From Persicaria tinctoria (Eukaryota > Streptophyta > Magnoliopsida > Caryophyllales > Polygonaceae), in contig JBANSL010000005.1 in NCBI GenBank assembly GCA_037127255.1, positions 79,799,160-79,863,159 on the forward strand: 64,000 nt of DNA, given 5' to 3'. A program made the position numbers and the translations under genes. The notes beneath the pieces are model-generated. The model made no database searches. It was not told the DNA's origin and saw nothing but the letters and a program-made list of their open reading frames with translations. Shown here in pieces: positions 20,890 to 33,806 of the stretch (positions are counted from its first letter, which is position 1; each line of letters opens with the position of its first letter).

Positions 20890-22962
20890 TCAACAAAGTG
20901 AAGCTTCATCCTGAATAAGTGTAAGCAAGTGATGGGTTGCCTCTGCAATTTGATCCACACATGCGAGTTGACACCCTTCTTCCATCTGCATTCTCAAAAT
21001 ATCCATTTTTACAGTTTCAGCAAATCAAAAAGCTGAGCAATTAAATGCTTTTCAGTCCCTTTTAATCCAGCAAATTAATTCTGCAATTATTATTGCAAAA
21101 GTCCATAGTCTTCTTTTGGAATTTACTACCAATATTTGAACTCTCATTGTCAATGAATTAAAGCTTTTGGCCTGTACTATATTGGTCATAATAATAGTAA
21201 TTACCTAGCTAGATCTCTCAAACCATTAGCTTGAGAAGGGGAAATTGTTCAAGTACAAATGGTTCAAGGAGAGCTAGTTTATCTTACATGAATTTTATTT
21301 ATATATATTTTGAAAATATTTCAAATTTCAATTAGAGTTCAACGAATATTTATCATTTATATATTTAGATTTCATTAGCATGTCTTACAACATCTCCAAC
21401 AACTCATCTAAACTATTTAAATTATCCCATTTGGGAAAAATGGTAGGTCTTTTTTCCTATAACATATTCTCTAAAGTTTTCTATGTAGTGTCGCCCATTA
21501 TTTTATAGAAGGATTTGGAGAATTATACGAGTATTGAAATTTTCAAATTAGAGAATTCGTTGGAGTTGGAGAAATTTTTTTGTTTATAAAATTATATTTT
21601 ACTTCTCTATAATATAGAAATTATGGAGAAACTATTGGACATGCTAAAACTAATTACTTGAATAATATTAATGAAAATCGAATATAGGTTGAGTTCAGCC
21701 AAAAGTTCATGCTATTCATATTGATCAATTGGTATTAAAGAAAATCCCTAAACTCAAAACAATTCTACCATGAAATATCCCAAATCTACCATCACAACTT
21801 TTATGTCTGCTACTTGTAAGTTGTAACCCAGCATGAAAATACCATGACTGCAATGTCAACCACTGATCCAAAGGAAGAATGATTTAATGGGTCCAAATAT
21901 TATACTTTTAAGTATGCTCATCATTTTGGAAATGTAAATGCAATATATGGATATATGCAGAATGTAAAAAGAAACGTCATGTGAAAAAGAAGTCACCTTG
22001 GCACTGATGGAATAGAGGACCCAAGGGTCCAAAGTGGTGACATTGAGGTGAAGTATGGACAAATGGAGTAACTGGAATCGGGCCACCAGCTTCGACAGCT
22101 GCTGAGGGCTCCTCCTCGAGAGGATTCGGAGATTTACATGGCTCTCTATCAAGGTGACCCCAATGTCTGCAACCGAGGATGTGGCCTTGGAGTCGATAGG
22201 AGATTGTGAACATGTGTACTGTGGGGACAAAAAGAATTCTGCAAAAGGAGGTGTAGAGAGCTTTCTAGTGACAGTGTTGGTGGCCGCGGAGCCTGTGGCT
22301 TCTCTTCCACCTCCTTGTTGTAGTGAGATAAACTTTTGGGCTTGAAGGGATTGAAGGCGATGTTCGAGTTCCTTTACATACTCAATTGCTCCTCCTACTA
22401 TAGAGGCCTGGTCACCCTGTAAGGCAAACATGAAAATCATCCAACAATCTATCAATCAAGTTATGCAGTTAGAACAAAGATGATTTCACAGCTAAATATA
22501 GGTAGAAACTATACAAACCCTTAGAGAATAAGAGCCAGGCATGAGAGAGCGTAAGACGGATAGATGCTCATTCATCAGCTTTCGACGATTCCTCTCCACA
22601 ACAATGTGGGTCATCCTTTGAGTCTCGGCCTCCTCTTTCTTCTTGCAAGCCTTAGGCTGTGCTCGTCTCCTTTTCTTCCTCCCTTGTGCAGCTACATTAG
22701 GAGTCCTTGGTTTGCCACTAGTTTCTCGTTCCTCAAGAAAACACGAAGGCGGTATTGGTGGTGGTGACAACAGCATAGGCACCACCATGGCATCTTGAGA
22801 AGGCAACATAGTACCACATGAAGTACCATTAATTATACATGGGTGATCGAGAATAGAGTGACCGTCTTGCAATGATCCGGTGTGTCTGAGTGGATTACCA
22901 TAAATGGTTTCATAGATCATCAAGTCCAACAGATCACTGGATGATATTGCTTCTAAAGCCAT
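20890..22962 (-). CDS. bHLH71: bHLH subgroup Ia transcription factor, bHLH71-like
   Basis: Nuclear DNA-binding regulator that recognises E-box sequences as a dimer. Exons on the minus strand: 22962-22519, 22416-21997, 20985-20890. These total 960 nt, 319 aa, close to Arabidopsis bHLH71. The N terminus [20 protein letters not shown] and the C-terminal ILSRR...[20 protein letters not shown] and YSISAK pieces fit that protein best among the Ia members. GRKKRRR (94-100) is a likely nuclear signal. The bHLH covers about residues 116-170, with the H119-E123-R127 DNA-contact triad. The C-terminal region (about 220-310) looks like the ACT-like fold of this group. Group Ia also contains SPEECHLESS, MUTE and FAMA, but their diagnostic segments are absent. 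Intron 2 (about 1 kb) holds a MITE, and a Stowaway element sits next to the stop. The last exon encodes [19 protein letters not shown]. Confidence 0.9.
21378..21644. mobile_element. Probable MITE in intron 2 of the bHLH gene
   Basis: Inverted ends GCATGTC / GACATGC are bordered by TTA and TAA. The interior has the CATCTCCAAC motif near the left end, and GTTGGAGTTGGAG near the right. This resembles the PIF/Harbinger MITE at 41928-42316. A clean target duplication cannot be distinguished from the inverted repeat. Confidence 0.5.
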
Positions 22963-23916
22963 TCAGTCTTTTGTTGTTTTTGCTTTCTAGGGTTTGAATG
23001 AGAATGAAGAGAGTTTTATGGGTTGTAAAAAGGAGAGCTAGAAAGGGTTCATTTCTTTCAGAGAGAGATATATGAAGTGAGAGACACAACATGTGTTCAG
23101 AGATATGGTAACAAAGGAGGTGAAAGGGGATCAAATGAAGGGATCAAAGTACCATGAAAGATGAAATGGACCAAGCACGTGACATTGGGGTGGACCTTGA
23201 TTTGAAGTAGAAAATATTAGGTAGTGCAGCACTGCACGTCTGCTATATATGTTTGGCAGTTGGCACCTCACCAAAAAAAAAGAAAGAAAGAAAGAAATTG
23301 CGCCTGGCGTAGACGACGTGGTCGAAGGAAGCAAGATGGCATCAGGAAAGAGCCCACAAATACGTTGCAAAACGGGTTCAAACCGGGAAAAAAATATACA
23401 AAATCTTCAATCGGACGCGAATTGCTGTCAATTGATTAAGCTTCCAACCCACTTGGAAACATGTAGGAAGAGAAATAAGGGCTCGATACTTGCCAAGATC
23501 GGCGGCCCATGGAATTCGATTTTTTCAGCGTCAGGTGAGCGAGGTTGGATCGATTGGCAGCGAGTTGGCTCGAACTAACAATGGGGTCAATAGGGTGAAT
23601 CTTTATGAAGGTGTGTAGGGTTTGGAATGAGACGTTTTAGTGGAGAAACGAGGGAGAAAGAGGAGCTTCTAGTAGCTCTTCAATGGCCGACAATGGTGGA
23701 CAACGAATGGAGGTTCATTCCAATTCCTCCTTATATTTTATAGAATTTTTAACATAATAAAAAACGTGTCAAAAAGTCAAACGACTTAAATTATAAGATG
23801 AAGGTAGTATATTTTTATGCTACTACTACTTGGTTCCTTCAACTTGAAAAAAACGTACCCTAATTGAAGTGACATTGCTTTTCCGTATTGACCTCTCTCT
23901 TCATATTTGATAATTC
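22963..23916. other. bHLH71-like upstream region and intergenic sequence
   Basis: The 5' flank of the bHLH gene, containing the G-box. Beyond it is an AAAG/GAAA-rich run (23274-23298) and sequence without recognised features. The ORF at 23249-23578 shows no family motif. Confidence 0.45.
23176..23181. promoter_or_regulatory. G-box CACGTG upstream of the bHLH gene
   Basis: CACGTG lies 214 bp upstream of the bHLH71-like start codon. G-boxes are bound by bHLH and bZIP factors. A TATA-like TATATAT sits at about 23242-23249. Function is inferred from position only. Confidence 0.35.
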
Positions 23917-23926
23917 TGTCATCCCA

Positions 23927-24020
23927 GTAGAACTAGGAAACATTCTCGCGACCTAGTCGGGGTAAGGGTGCGTACATTTCAACTCCCCAAAGCGGGATAT
24001 ACTGGGATTGTTATTGTTGT
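23927..24020 (+). mobile_element. Very short RTE-type LINE insertion with target-site duplication
   Basis: A 94-bp unit resembling the end of the RTE 3' UTR (GGGTAAGGGTGCGTACATTT) ends in a GTT/ATT-rich tail. It is flanked by TGTCATCCCA at 23917-23926 and 24021-24030. The match continues as GTAG/ATAG, so the duplication may be 14 bp with one change. A variable-length duplication plus the simple tail is expected for LINE target-primed insertion. Confidence 0.8.
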
Positions 24021-24030
24021 TGTCATCCCA

Positions 24031-25958
24031 ATAGCAAGGATCCGTTCAACATCAAATTCACGGAAATACAAGTGTAAGATCGGGCTCCCTCGACCTGACG
24101 TCTACCGTCCATCTCTTCCGAGCATCGGACAACTCGTCACGTATCAACCCATGTGGTGATACTCGTTGCTGACTGATAGTACAACAAATGCACGAACTTG
24201 CTATCCACACGACGATATCTTGTCAAATGCACGGTCGTGCCAGTTGACACCGGACACCGACATCCTGAGTCGGCAAAGACCTGCTGTTAGATGAAAGGAG
24301 TGGCTTCAGTGGTCGAGGGGTTGTTGCAGGGCTGCAGACACCTACACCAGGTGTCGATGAATGAGGGATCTTTTGCATTTTGAGTTGTGTGGTGTTTGAC
24401 GACTCCAAGTCCCTGTGTAAAGGGAAAGGTCGTGCGTTTGGCGAAAAAATCGCTGATAACTGGACCCTAAATTTAATTATAATATTACTGTTTAGTTTAA
24501 GTTGATATTATAATTTAATTTTAATAATATTTTAATAATCTTAATAAGTTTTAAAAAAAATTGAGTTTATTCACCCATTGAGTTGACCCAAAATAAAAAA
24601 TCCGAATGAACTAAACCCGACCGAACAACCCAATTGATAGGTATACCGCTACCCAAATATAAAATGATAATAGCAACTGCTTAGTTGGAACTCCCTTGGA
24701 TTTAGATCACATGCAAAAGGGAAACGCGAGAAACTTGTACCAGATTCTCACCATATTTGGCAATATATGCTGACCCGTTAACTGTACCTGATAGCTGATT
24801 TCAGGAAAACCGGGGGAAAATGGTGTAAACTAAACTAAGGTTCCCAGTAACTCTTAGCCGATAAATTAATAGTCTAATGGCTTTAAGCAAGTTCTTAACA
24901 GTTCTGCTTTCACCCAAGGAACAAGGAAGCAAACATGCATAGTAACGATGAGAATCCGAATATCCGCCTAACCCGAGGCAACGGAGGGGGGGTTGAAAAC
25001 ACTAGCAACAGCAGTTTGGAGGAGTACGAAAGGTGCTGGAGCCTTTGGACTGTTGTCCAAGGGCTTCCCACTTACAACCCACATGCATCCATGTGATATT
25101 CAGCAAACCTCCCTACAGAAGTACGTTGCCAATTCTATCCAAAACAAAAGATCGTTCACAAGGGAAGAAATATGTTATCATAAAAAACCATTTACCTGTC
25201 TGAGAGGTCAAGATGTACACATCCATTCCCTAAGCAAAATCAAAATTGCGACCAAGATCAAGATCAAAACCCGATTCCCTTTTTGAAATGTCTAAATACA
25301 ACATATACCCAACATGACTCTTTAAAACAAGAGGGTGAAAAGGTTAGAATCCCCTTCCCTTGCCCATTGTATAAGAAAATAATTAGACCACTTGCTTCTG
25401 CATGAAAGCAACAGATGCAACAAACCAATGGGGGTGGGGGTGGGGGTGGGGGTGGGTAAAAATAATTCATATTAGTAATTCAAGTGGTCACCGAGAACAT
25501 CAGATGAGGGATTAGCAGAGCATCTACTACGGATATCAGGCTAAGCAACAACAAATGTATGTGGGGGTCCATCAGGGTGTACCTGACACTTCCAAGCTCA
25601 TCAGGACCACCAAGAACATCTACAAACTTTACAGCATAGCCCACAAAGAACAATGAAATTTGCAAAATGTAGGATAAATTGCAAGACTTTGTATGAATTC
25701 ATATACACTGGCACAAAAATACAATGAATCGATTACTGCATCCAGATCCTATATCTGAACCTCAATCTTTCAGTGAAGGAACCTATGCCCTACAAGATGC
25801 AATGTTTTTGTTTTGTTTTGTTTTTTCCCCCATTAAATAAGATGGATAAGAAAAGATTAAATGAATTAACACCGTGATCTAAGAAAAGACAATCATATCA
25901 GCCTGTTAATCAAGTCAAGAGAAGCCCCAACCAAGATGTGTAGACATGACCATACCAG
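24031..25958. other. Intergenic sequence and probable PIGW 3' flank
   Basis: No supported gene. The part next to 25958 is likely PIGW 3' UTR. A GGGGGT microsatellite lies at 25429-25456. Confidence 0.45.
25429..25456. repeat. (GGGGGT)n microsatellite
   Basis: Four to five consecutive GGGGGT units. The G-runs could form a G-quadruplex on the plus strand. Confidence 0.85.
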
Positions 25959-28900
25959 TTACCAAAATTTGAATCTAACGCCATAGAAGTGGGCAACACT
26001 GGTTAAGAAACACAAAGTAAATGCATATACAACCAAGATAATCATAGATCGAACCGGAGAGGCAAAGAGAGTATCCACCGACAAGTTTACCAGCCCTGTG
26101 AGCACATTTGCCTGCATGTAAAGAGTTTATCAAATTTTACCAAGAAATGAATGTGAAAATTTTGGGTTGCAATGAGGATAAAAGTGTACCATCAGAAAGG
26201 TCCCAAGTAGGTTTTGATTGATTGCTTCTTCAAGCAAGGTAAACTTGCTTCCAGGCATGTGCTCAGAAAGCATCAATACTGCCAATACCTGCACAATTAT
26301 AATGATGTAGTGCAGATGAAACACAATTCATTCAAGTAAGCATTAAGCAAATACAAGTCAATTGGGAGGAAAACTATGTAACCCAATGCAAATCAGTGCC
26401 TTTAAAAAAAATCCATTGTTACATGGCACAAGTCCTCCTTCATGTCATTGACTCCTTTAACTAATTATGTGTATAATCTTTTCAATCTCCACATTTTATA
26501 CAGAAATTTAAAATTTTAATCTAATTCCTTTTATTAGAGCAATTCTATCCCGTTTTGACTCAATTTATTTGCCCATTTGTTATATTTACTTGAAAAGCAA
26601 CTCGAATAAAAGCTGAGAGATTTTCTGAGGCATGCACCACATGAAAGGAAAAAAAAAGGCAAGCATCCACAGGAAAATAATAACAAATGAAATTATAAAA
26701 AAGATTCATCAAAAGTATGGATTGGGCTTTACCTGGAAGTTTGCAGCAAAAACAAGTGTGACATAACCCATGTTACACTGCAGAGGACACAAAATCATTG
26801 TCATTCACGAGCTATAACTGAGAAACAGCTATTCTGAACATGGCTAAAACACTGAATTATACCGTTCTACGTGAAATTCCTTCAACATACTTCTCAAAAA
26901 CTTTAGATAGTAACCTAGAAATGCAATCATGTGAAAATGTTATCAATAGCATTTCATGTAATGCATAAATGCCATGGAAATAACATTGCACTCCAAAGGA
27001 TGCAGATAGCATACCAAAACAGTAAGGCAAGAATCCAGACTTTCCATCTATTCCAATGATTTCCTCCAATTATAACAGTCTGCTCTGTTCGAAAGAAGAG
27101 AATGTAACCCAGATGGACACCAATAAGGTACATACCCCAATATCCTACAATAAGGAAAAGAGTTAATTGGGAATATTGGCTCATATATCTAAAGAAACAT
27201 CTATTAACCTTAATCAGAAATAAATAAATAAATAAATAAATAAGGGGAAAAAAAGAAGTGACAACTCATGTTTGTGCAACAGTAATGCCTTCTCTTATAA
27301 TCATCCCTCTTCAATATTCGATCATCTTGTTCAATTCCCTTTTAGTGCCTCTACTCTACTCATAATACATCACCATAAGCTGAAACAAATTTCATGGCTT
27401 AATAAAGTCCCTACAACACTTAAAATACCATAAAACAGAATCAATTTAACTTAAAATACCATAAAAAGCACTATCTAATAACCAGGCCCGTGCTTAAGCA
27501 TGTGCAGGTTGACCAACGGAACAGGGCTCCCAAATTTCAAAGGCCCAATAACTCACGGAGTACCAGGATGTTTAATTATAAAAATCTGTGTTTCTTAAAA
27601 TAACACTCGATGTTTGCAATAGCTTACTGGTAAAAGGTGTGTGCGTGTGCCTTTCTATCCTGAGTTCGATTCCCCGCATCGGCAACCTTCATTTATTTTT
27701 ATTTTTCACACACTCCCAAGCTAGTGTAGCGGTGGAGCCTTTTTATTTACTCCGTAGTTGCTAATTTCCTTGCTTTTACTATGTAAAAAACAAGGGCGCA
27801 GTGGGCCCTTTTATTTTTTATTTAGTATTTTCCTTGTTTTTTTTATACAGTGGAATTATAAATATAAACACTATAATTTTTTTTTAACACTAGTTAGTAT
27901 CATGTTTCATACACAGAAATTTTGTAAAACGCATTAATATTCTAAAATCACATCTATTATCTATAAAAGAAACCTATAAAAATATGAAAAATAATAAATT
28001 TGAATTGCAATATGAGAATCAAACTAATAACGATTAAAGTGTGCGGGAATTATAAAATAAAAACTAATCTAGATATATATAATTCATTCTACCAAAAATA
28101 ATACGTATAGATATAAATAAAGTAACGTATGTCAAATAAATAATTATGAATTTAGTTAAAAAAAATATAATAATTAATTGATATGATCAATTTTAATATC
28201 GAACAGGGCCCTCAAAATGATAGGCACGGCCCTCCTAATAACCCATAATTATTTCATGTTTCCTTGCATCCGTAAAAGAAAAACTGCTATGACTAAATAA
28301 TCGAAGGACAATGAGTACTTTATGAGCAAAAAGTAATTATTTCTGTTCTCAATAATCCTTACCGAAAATGCTGAAAATTCCTTCTTTATTTTGGCTGATG
28401 ATATCTTTTCCCCGTTCATTAGAAAGAAGATACACATTCAGACCTTGGGACAAACAGGCTTGATACCCTGGGAGTAAGTCAGCCACATGAATCATTCAGC
28501 TGTATTGTGAATTGTGATGTTATAATAAGAGAAAAGTACTCATCAGAGCATACCTGCAAGAATCAAGAGACCAAGGATCCCAGAGTACTGTGGGTGAACA
28601 TTTATTGTGGAAGTCAGTACAGATACAGCAGCTAGCGTAAAAAAGAAATTCCAATGAACACCATATTCACCAACATGGACCTGTAACACAAGACATCTTC
28701 AATATCAGAAATACTCATCATGCTAAAAAGTAGGATGATTAGCCTTCTTAAAGTAGGATGATCAGCTGTATGTTCCGCCAGAGAGAAGTAGAATAATATG
28801 TGGAATCCACATTAAACTATTGCATAATGTCCCAGATTCCAACAATTCTGAAAGCTCTAACCTCTAATTTTTTCTTTTGAAAAAAAACATAATGAGTACC

Positions 28901-31900
28901 AACATAACTTAAAATTTTGAACAAATTTAGGGAAGTTAAATTAGGATCCCTTTTATTCCTTCTATTTAAAAATAGCATTCACGGCAGTCTTTCGTTGGCT
29001 TAACGACAGTGACCTTTTAAAATCGAACCAAAATTTTAGCATGTACAGTATTACTGTTTCTTTCTGCAATAATACAACATTCTATAACCATATTAGTATG
29101 TATGGATGGAGTAGCATATACCCTTGAATAAGTTTGTTTTATTCCTAAAGATTGATTGTACAAGAGGTATATTATGGCTACATTTCATCCATCATTCAAA
29201 ATCGATACATAGAAAAACGATTGAAGAAACCAGTCCATATACATCTCCATTCAGAATGAATTTTCAATTTCATTGCACAAATTAAATTTCATATTAATAA
29301 AATGTACTTTTTAGTACTGTATTATTTACTTGCAATGGGCCATGGTCCTTGCGGATCATATAAAAAACGCAAACATCTTTGTTGAAAAAGAAGTCGGAAT
29401 AGGACAGGGAAGAAGAGATTGTGGATAAGTAAAAAGCATGGCAAAGAAAGATGGGGGTTCCAGATAAGGCCAAACCTCAGATACACATGTAGTAGGATTC
29501 TACTACTGATTGATCATAAATATCATTTGCCAAAACCTCCTGGATCAATGGATGAAGAATACCTGATAGTCAACCCCAGTTGTTGAAATAAGGCGACCTA
29601 GTCCCAACAATATCAGAGGGCAAGTAGATCGAACAGCAGCCTTCCATCTCTTGAGACTACAATAAAGACACGAAATAAAATGAATATCTGCACTCCACAA
29701 ATACAATCTAGACTTTTAAGTAGAAATCTGGCAGAAGCCTTTCTCTATCTTAGAAGTAACTTTCCTCATTATTTACTAATCCCTCCAATGACATTTTATA
29801 TTGTTATTTTTGTTCAAAAAAAAGATGTCATTGTAGGTATTTTCGTCTTTACTTTATGGAATGTCCTTCATAAATGTTTTGGTGAATAGAGGGGGTAAAA
29901 TAGAACTGGTAGGAAGTTGTTTTCCAGAGCATAAGAAAATGGGCATTTGCTTTATATTGTCAGACCTGCACCATAACAAGATTTAGGAATCTTAAAAGCT
30001 CTTTAAATTCAAAGTTTAATTGGGTCGGGTTCAGTTTCTGACTTAGTGCTGAGCTGGCAAAACAAATTGTTGATCTTCTTTGAAGATCAGACTTCAAAGA
30101 AAAGTGAATAGAGAACCAATGTTTCCTCCATTTGGCCAAAGAGAGACTCAAAAGATAAATTAATAAGGTAGTTGAGCAATTCAATCTACAGCTCCTGTAT
30201 GTAGGACTGCATATACTATGTTTTTCAATGACCAAAATGATACATAAGTTTCAAGAACACTTCCTTTGGCCCCAAGTCTTTTAACTGCAAAATTAACACC
30301 TTCGGGAGCATACATGTCTAGAGTCTTTAAAGTCATTGTATGAGATTCCCAGATGTTTTATGAATCCATATTTAATTTTAGGATCGAAATATTAAAAACA
30401 AAAGTTATACGTTATTTGGTTCATTATGTGGATCTAGGACAAATAATCAACAAGAACACACAAACATTCAACAAAGAAGATTCATTTATTACAAGAGATG
30501 CATGCCTCTAAGGGATTAGTTGAAACAATATAGTAGACTCAAAGATGATAAAGGGAACTGATACTTTATGAAATTGCATTAGTTTTTCTGTTTCCTTCGA
30601 ATAGTGTAACAAGTTCTATGATCATGCTTTACATTATATCTGTTGTTACATAAATACCACATCATAAACACTCACCCAGATGAAACATTTCGAGCTTGCC
30701 GTGAGACCAATGCATTGGCTAGTACAAATGCACCTACCCCCAGATCCATCTGTTAATTCCATAGAGAAAACATAAGAAAGATGGATCCAGAGAAGCTACT
30801 TATATAGATCAAATACTGACAGATTATTTGGGGGTGGTGGATGTAAAAATACATTGAAGGGGGGAAATAGAAACTGTTTGCTATAGACAATGATTACCAG
30901 ACTAGTCCCATAAGTTTCTGTCTTTGCATACCTCCGAGGAAATACGTTGAAGTCAACAGCAAGTATACACAAGCATGTGATTATCATCTGGCAAATTAAT
31001 CTTGTAAGACATAATGAAGAGGTTCAAAAAGATGTAATGAAGACTGAATTTAAATCAATAAACACGAAACGACACTCGTACCATCACAACTCTGTATGAT
31101 GAAATGCTGGTTCTTATAGAATCATTTCTCTGGAGGTTCAATGAGGTCTGAGGAGAACCATATCTGGTAAGTAAATTGCAACTAAGTTAAAATGAGGAAA
31201 ATTATGACATCCAAAATGCCCAATTCATAACATATCAGAAAAGATCCTAATTATTATATATTTAACACTATCAAATCTTCCAGCATGCCTTGAATATGAA
31301 TACAACAAATAGGCAATTACATCATGTAATTAGAAGGGTTTCGTATAGAACACTACAACAAAGAATTAAATAATGGAATCACTCTACCAATAACCCAAGC
31401 TTACTTCCTAGTGAGTTGTGCATAGGGTTTGCCCACTAAAACTTTCTTGAGATAGATTCATGCCCCTAAGTCAGATGTATGATGCAAGTAGGTAGATGAA
31501 ATTCATGAAAACATCATTCAATAGGTCTTTTCACAATTACATTTTCAACAACCAACTGGGGTTGTGTCAATTTCCCCAGCAATGTTCCTTGCAGCGAATT
31601 TGTAGCTATAATTATTATTCATGAGGTGATTTCATAATTAGCAATCTTGATGCAAAGAGACAAGGGTTGAAGATTTGCTTCACAGAAAGTTCAACTGGTA
31701 TTCATGTTATCTGTGCAAGGCTTCATTTTGACTGTCTACTAGTAATTTGTTGGCTCTCTTTATCTGAATAATTTTGGCTAAGCATTGCTGCCTATGAAGC
31801 TAAATAATAGTTGAAAAGCAAGAATCCTTTCTTAGTTCAAGACATAACTACAAAGAGCTGAAAAAAACAATTGTAATGTAAATGGGATTACCTTTTAATG

Positions 31901-33631
31901 AAAATACACAGAAGCACAAGCAAAGCCAGAGAAACTACAACCAAAGGAATCCAATCTGCCAAAATCTGGAACATAAAAATATCCTTCAACAAGTAGAATA
32001 TCTCTTCAAGAAATACATGTTAGTTATCTTCGTAAGCTATTTCGATATCCCAAAAGTTTAAGCAAGATATAGTTAACATTAGTAGAAATTCCACACTTCT
32101 CACTCAGCATGATGATATCGAGTTATCTAATTACTCTTTAAGATATGAAGAAAAACTGTAAAATGGTGCATTTCATGGTTTACCATCATCGCTGTGCTTT
32201 GGTACGAAGACATAAGATAAGGCCAATAGGCTGTTCAACATTAAAACCGTTTTTGTAGGAATATTAGAAATAGATCACATGTGGCACTCAGCACAGATTC
32301 AGTAGTAACGGATAAGTTTTTGTTTAGATAGCAATTATCTTATCTTTTCTTTTTTTGTTGCATCTGATGGCTTCTTACATGTAATAACCTGTGTACTCTT
32401 GAGTGAACAATTGTTTCAAATGCCCACATTGTTCTAAATCTTTAATGTACATCATTAAAAAGAAAAACAAGACATGTTTCTCTATTAAGCTCCCTCTATT
32501 TTGAAATCAGTGCATAAAAAAACTGTCTTCTTTGATTAAAAAATTGAAGTTTTGCCCATCAAATAAGTAGCTTAGTAGTCAACTTAAACAAAGCTGATGT
32601 ATGTTGCAAACATGGTCCACAATTACACCCATAGCATGGCGCAATGTACATGTGAACATTGCAACTATCATCATTCAGTAAGAAACACTTGTCATGATTG
32701 GAAAATAAAATATCAGGTTCAAATGAATCAAGAAAACTAACAACCAGCAAAGTACAGTATGTATGCCAAGTCTCTTGCTACTAATGGTCAAAGTTTCATT
32801 CCACTTACAGTTTGAAATAGGAGAATAGGAACAACGATAAAGAGAAAATCCACAAAAACAGTTCCAATATAAGGCACCACATTCACTGAAACAACATCAC
32901 CATCAGTTTTCTTTGCAGATCTGTTCCAGGGATTAGAACCTGAAGAAATGGAAGAACAAATCACTCTAACTGATCCAAAGCATTCAATGAAGCCAATCAA
33001 GTTCAATTAATATAACTGCAGCAAAGATTAGTCAAGTTAAACTTTTTTGTGAACCTTTTCCGTTTAGCTAGTATGATCGATCAAAGATCCTCAACCATAC
33101 AATCTACAAATGCATGTTGCAGGTAAAAGTAAACGAGAACTTAGGTAGGAGACAGTTGATTCGGTCTCTTACAAACGGTCTAAACAATGAATCGAAGTTC
33201 AACAGCGTACACAGTTGTGATACACAGCAACGCCTTTCCAAAAGCAGAAAAAATCAAAGATAGGTTGTGAAAGAAAGAAATCACCTGAAACAAAATTTAA
33301 TCCAATAGATCGACGAAGGAGCACGGCGAGCTGCAATACGAGAAAATTAATCAGATAAAATGCCTGGTGTATCAATAAGGATCGAAAGGGAAAAGGAAAA
33401 CTGAAGTTCCAGGGGCGAAAAATTAACAGGAATCGCGATTGAGAGCAAGAATATCTCGAGCATTGAAGAACCGGACAAATTGCTGACGAATCTGGGGGAA
33501 AGGGAAGAGATGAAGTGAGCAAACAATTAGGGAATCAACGGACAGAAAGAGAGGGAGAGAGGGAGAGAGGAAGAAGATAACTGTTCTTTGAGGTGTTTGT
33601 TGGGGTTGAATGACTTCGCCGGAGAATCCAT
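25959..33631 (-). CDS. PIGW: PIGW/GWT1, GPI-anchor inositol acyltransferase
   Basis: ER membrane enzyme that acylates the inositol of glucosaminyl-phosphatidylinositol early in GPI-anchor synthesis. Sixteen minus-strand exons: 33631-33582, 33491-33428, 33330-33285, 32939-32809, 31965-31892, 31163-31082, 30987-30898, 30749-30676, 29656-29563, 28680-28554, 28467-28363, 27144-27015, 26914-26863, 26777-26733, 26288-26190, 26111-25959. They total 1416 nt, 471 aa; all junctions are GT-AG and phases close. Diagnostic text: the N terminus [18 protein letters not shown], the strongly conserved [19 protein letters not shown] (exons 7-8), then [20 protein letters not shown] (9-10) and [13 protein letters not shown] (12). 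Many hydrophobic segments fit a polytopic protein. Intron 11 carries a hAT-like element. No lesion was seen. Confidence 0.94.
27219..27243. repeat. (AAAT)n microsatellite in PIGW intron 11
   Basis: Six or so AAAT units in a row. Confidence 0.8.
27483..28234. mobile_element. Non-autonomous hAT-like element in PIGW intron 11
   Basis: A 752-bp unit flanked by an 8-bp duplication, CTAATAAC, at 27475-27482 and 28235-28242. Inverted ends are CAGGCCCGTGC and, read inward from the right, GAGGGCCGTGC. An 8-bp duplication with CAGGG-like ends is typical of the hAT superfamily. No transposase ORF is present, so it depended on an element elsewhere. It contains a tRNA-like segment. Confidence 0.87.
27608..27690 (+). 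ncRNA. tRNA-like/SINE-like relic with A and B boxes
   Basis: TAGCTTACTGG (27620-27630) fits the RNA polymerase III A box and GTTCGATTC (27664-27672) is a perfect B box, 33 bp apart, as in tRNA-derived SINEs. No cloverleaf with paired acceptor stem could be drawn, so this is not a functional tRNA. A T-rich stretch follows at about 27691. Confidence 0.5.
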
Positions 33632-33806
33632 TGTCGGATCTCGGAGAAATGGAGGTGCTTGTAGCGGATGGATGGTTTTAGGCCTTTAAACCCTAAGGCC
33701 GAGGAGGTGATCCGATCCAATGGCGATCATGGTCATGGACCCATCTCAGTTCACCCCTCGACTGATCACTGCCCTTCGTTTCTTCTCCGACTTGCCGCTC
33801 CGAATC

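Noticed and set aside
22154..22767. Plus-strand ORFs over the bHLH gene
   Set aside because: Antisense to well-supported bHLH exons.
20890..22962. SPEECHLESS, MUTE or FAMA orthologue
   Set aside because: The bHLH core is shared by all group Ia members, but the N terminus and C-terminal text fit bHLH71 better and the SPEECHLESS-specific Pro/Ser-rich region is absent.
23700..23830. Second Stowaway element
   Set aside because: Only a vague resemblance to one MITE end (ATAAAAAACGTGTC); no inverted partner and no TA flanks.
27608..27690. Functional tRNA gene
   Set aside because: A and B boxes are present but no acceptor stem or cloverleaf can be drawn.
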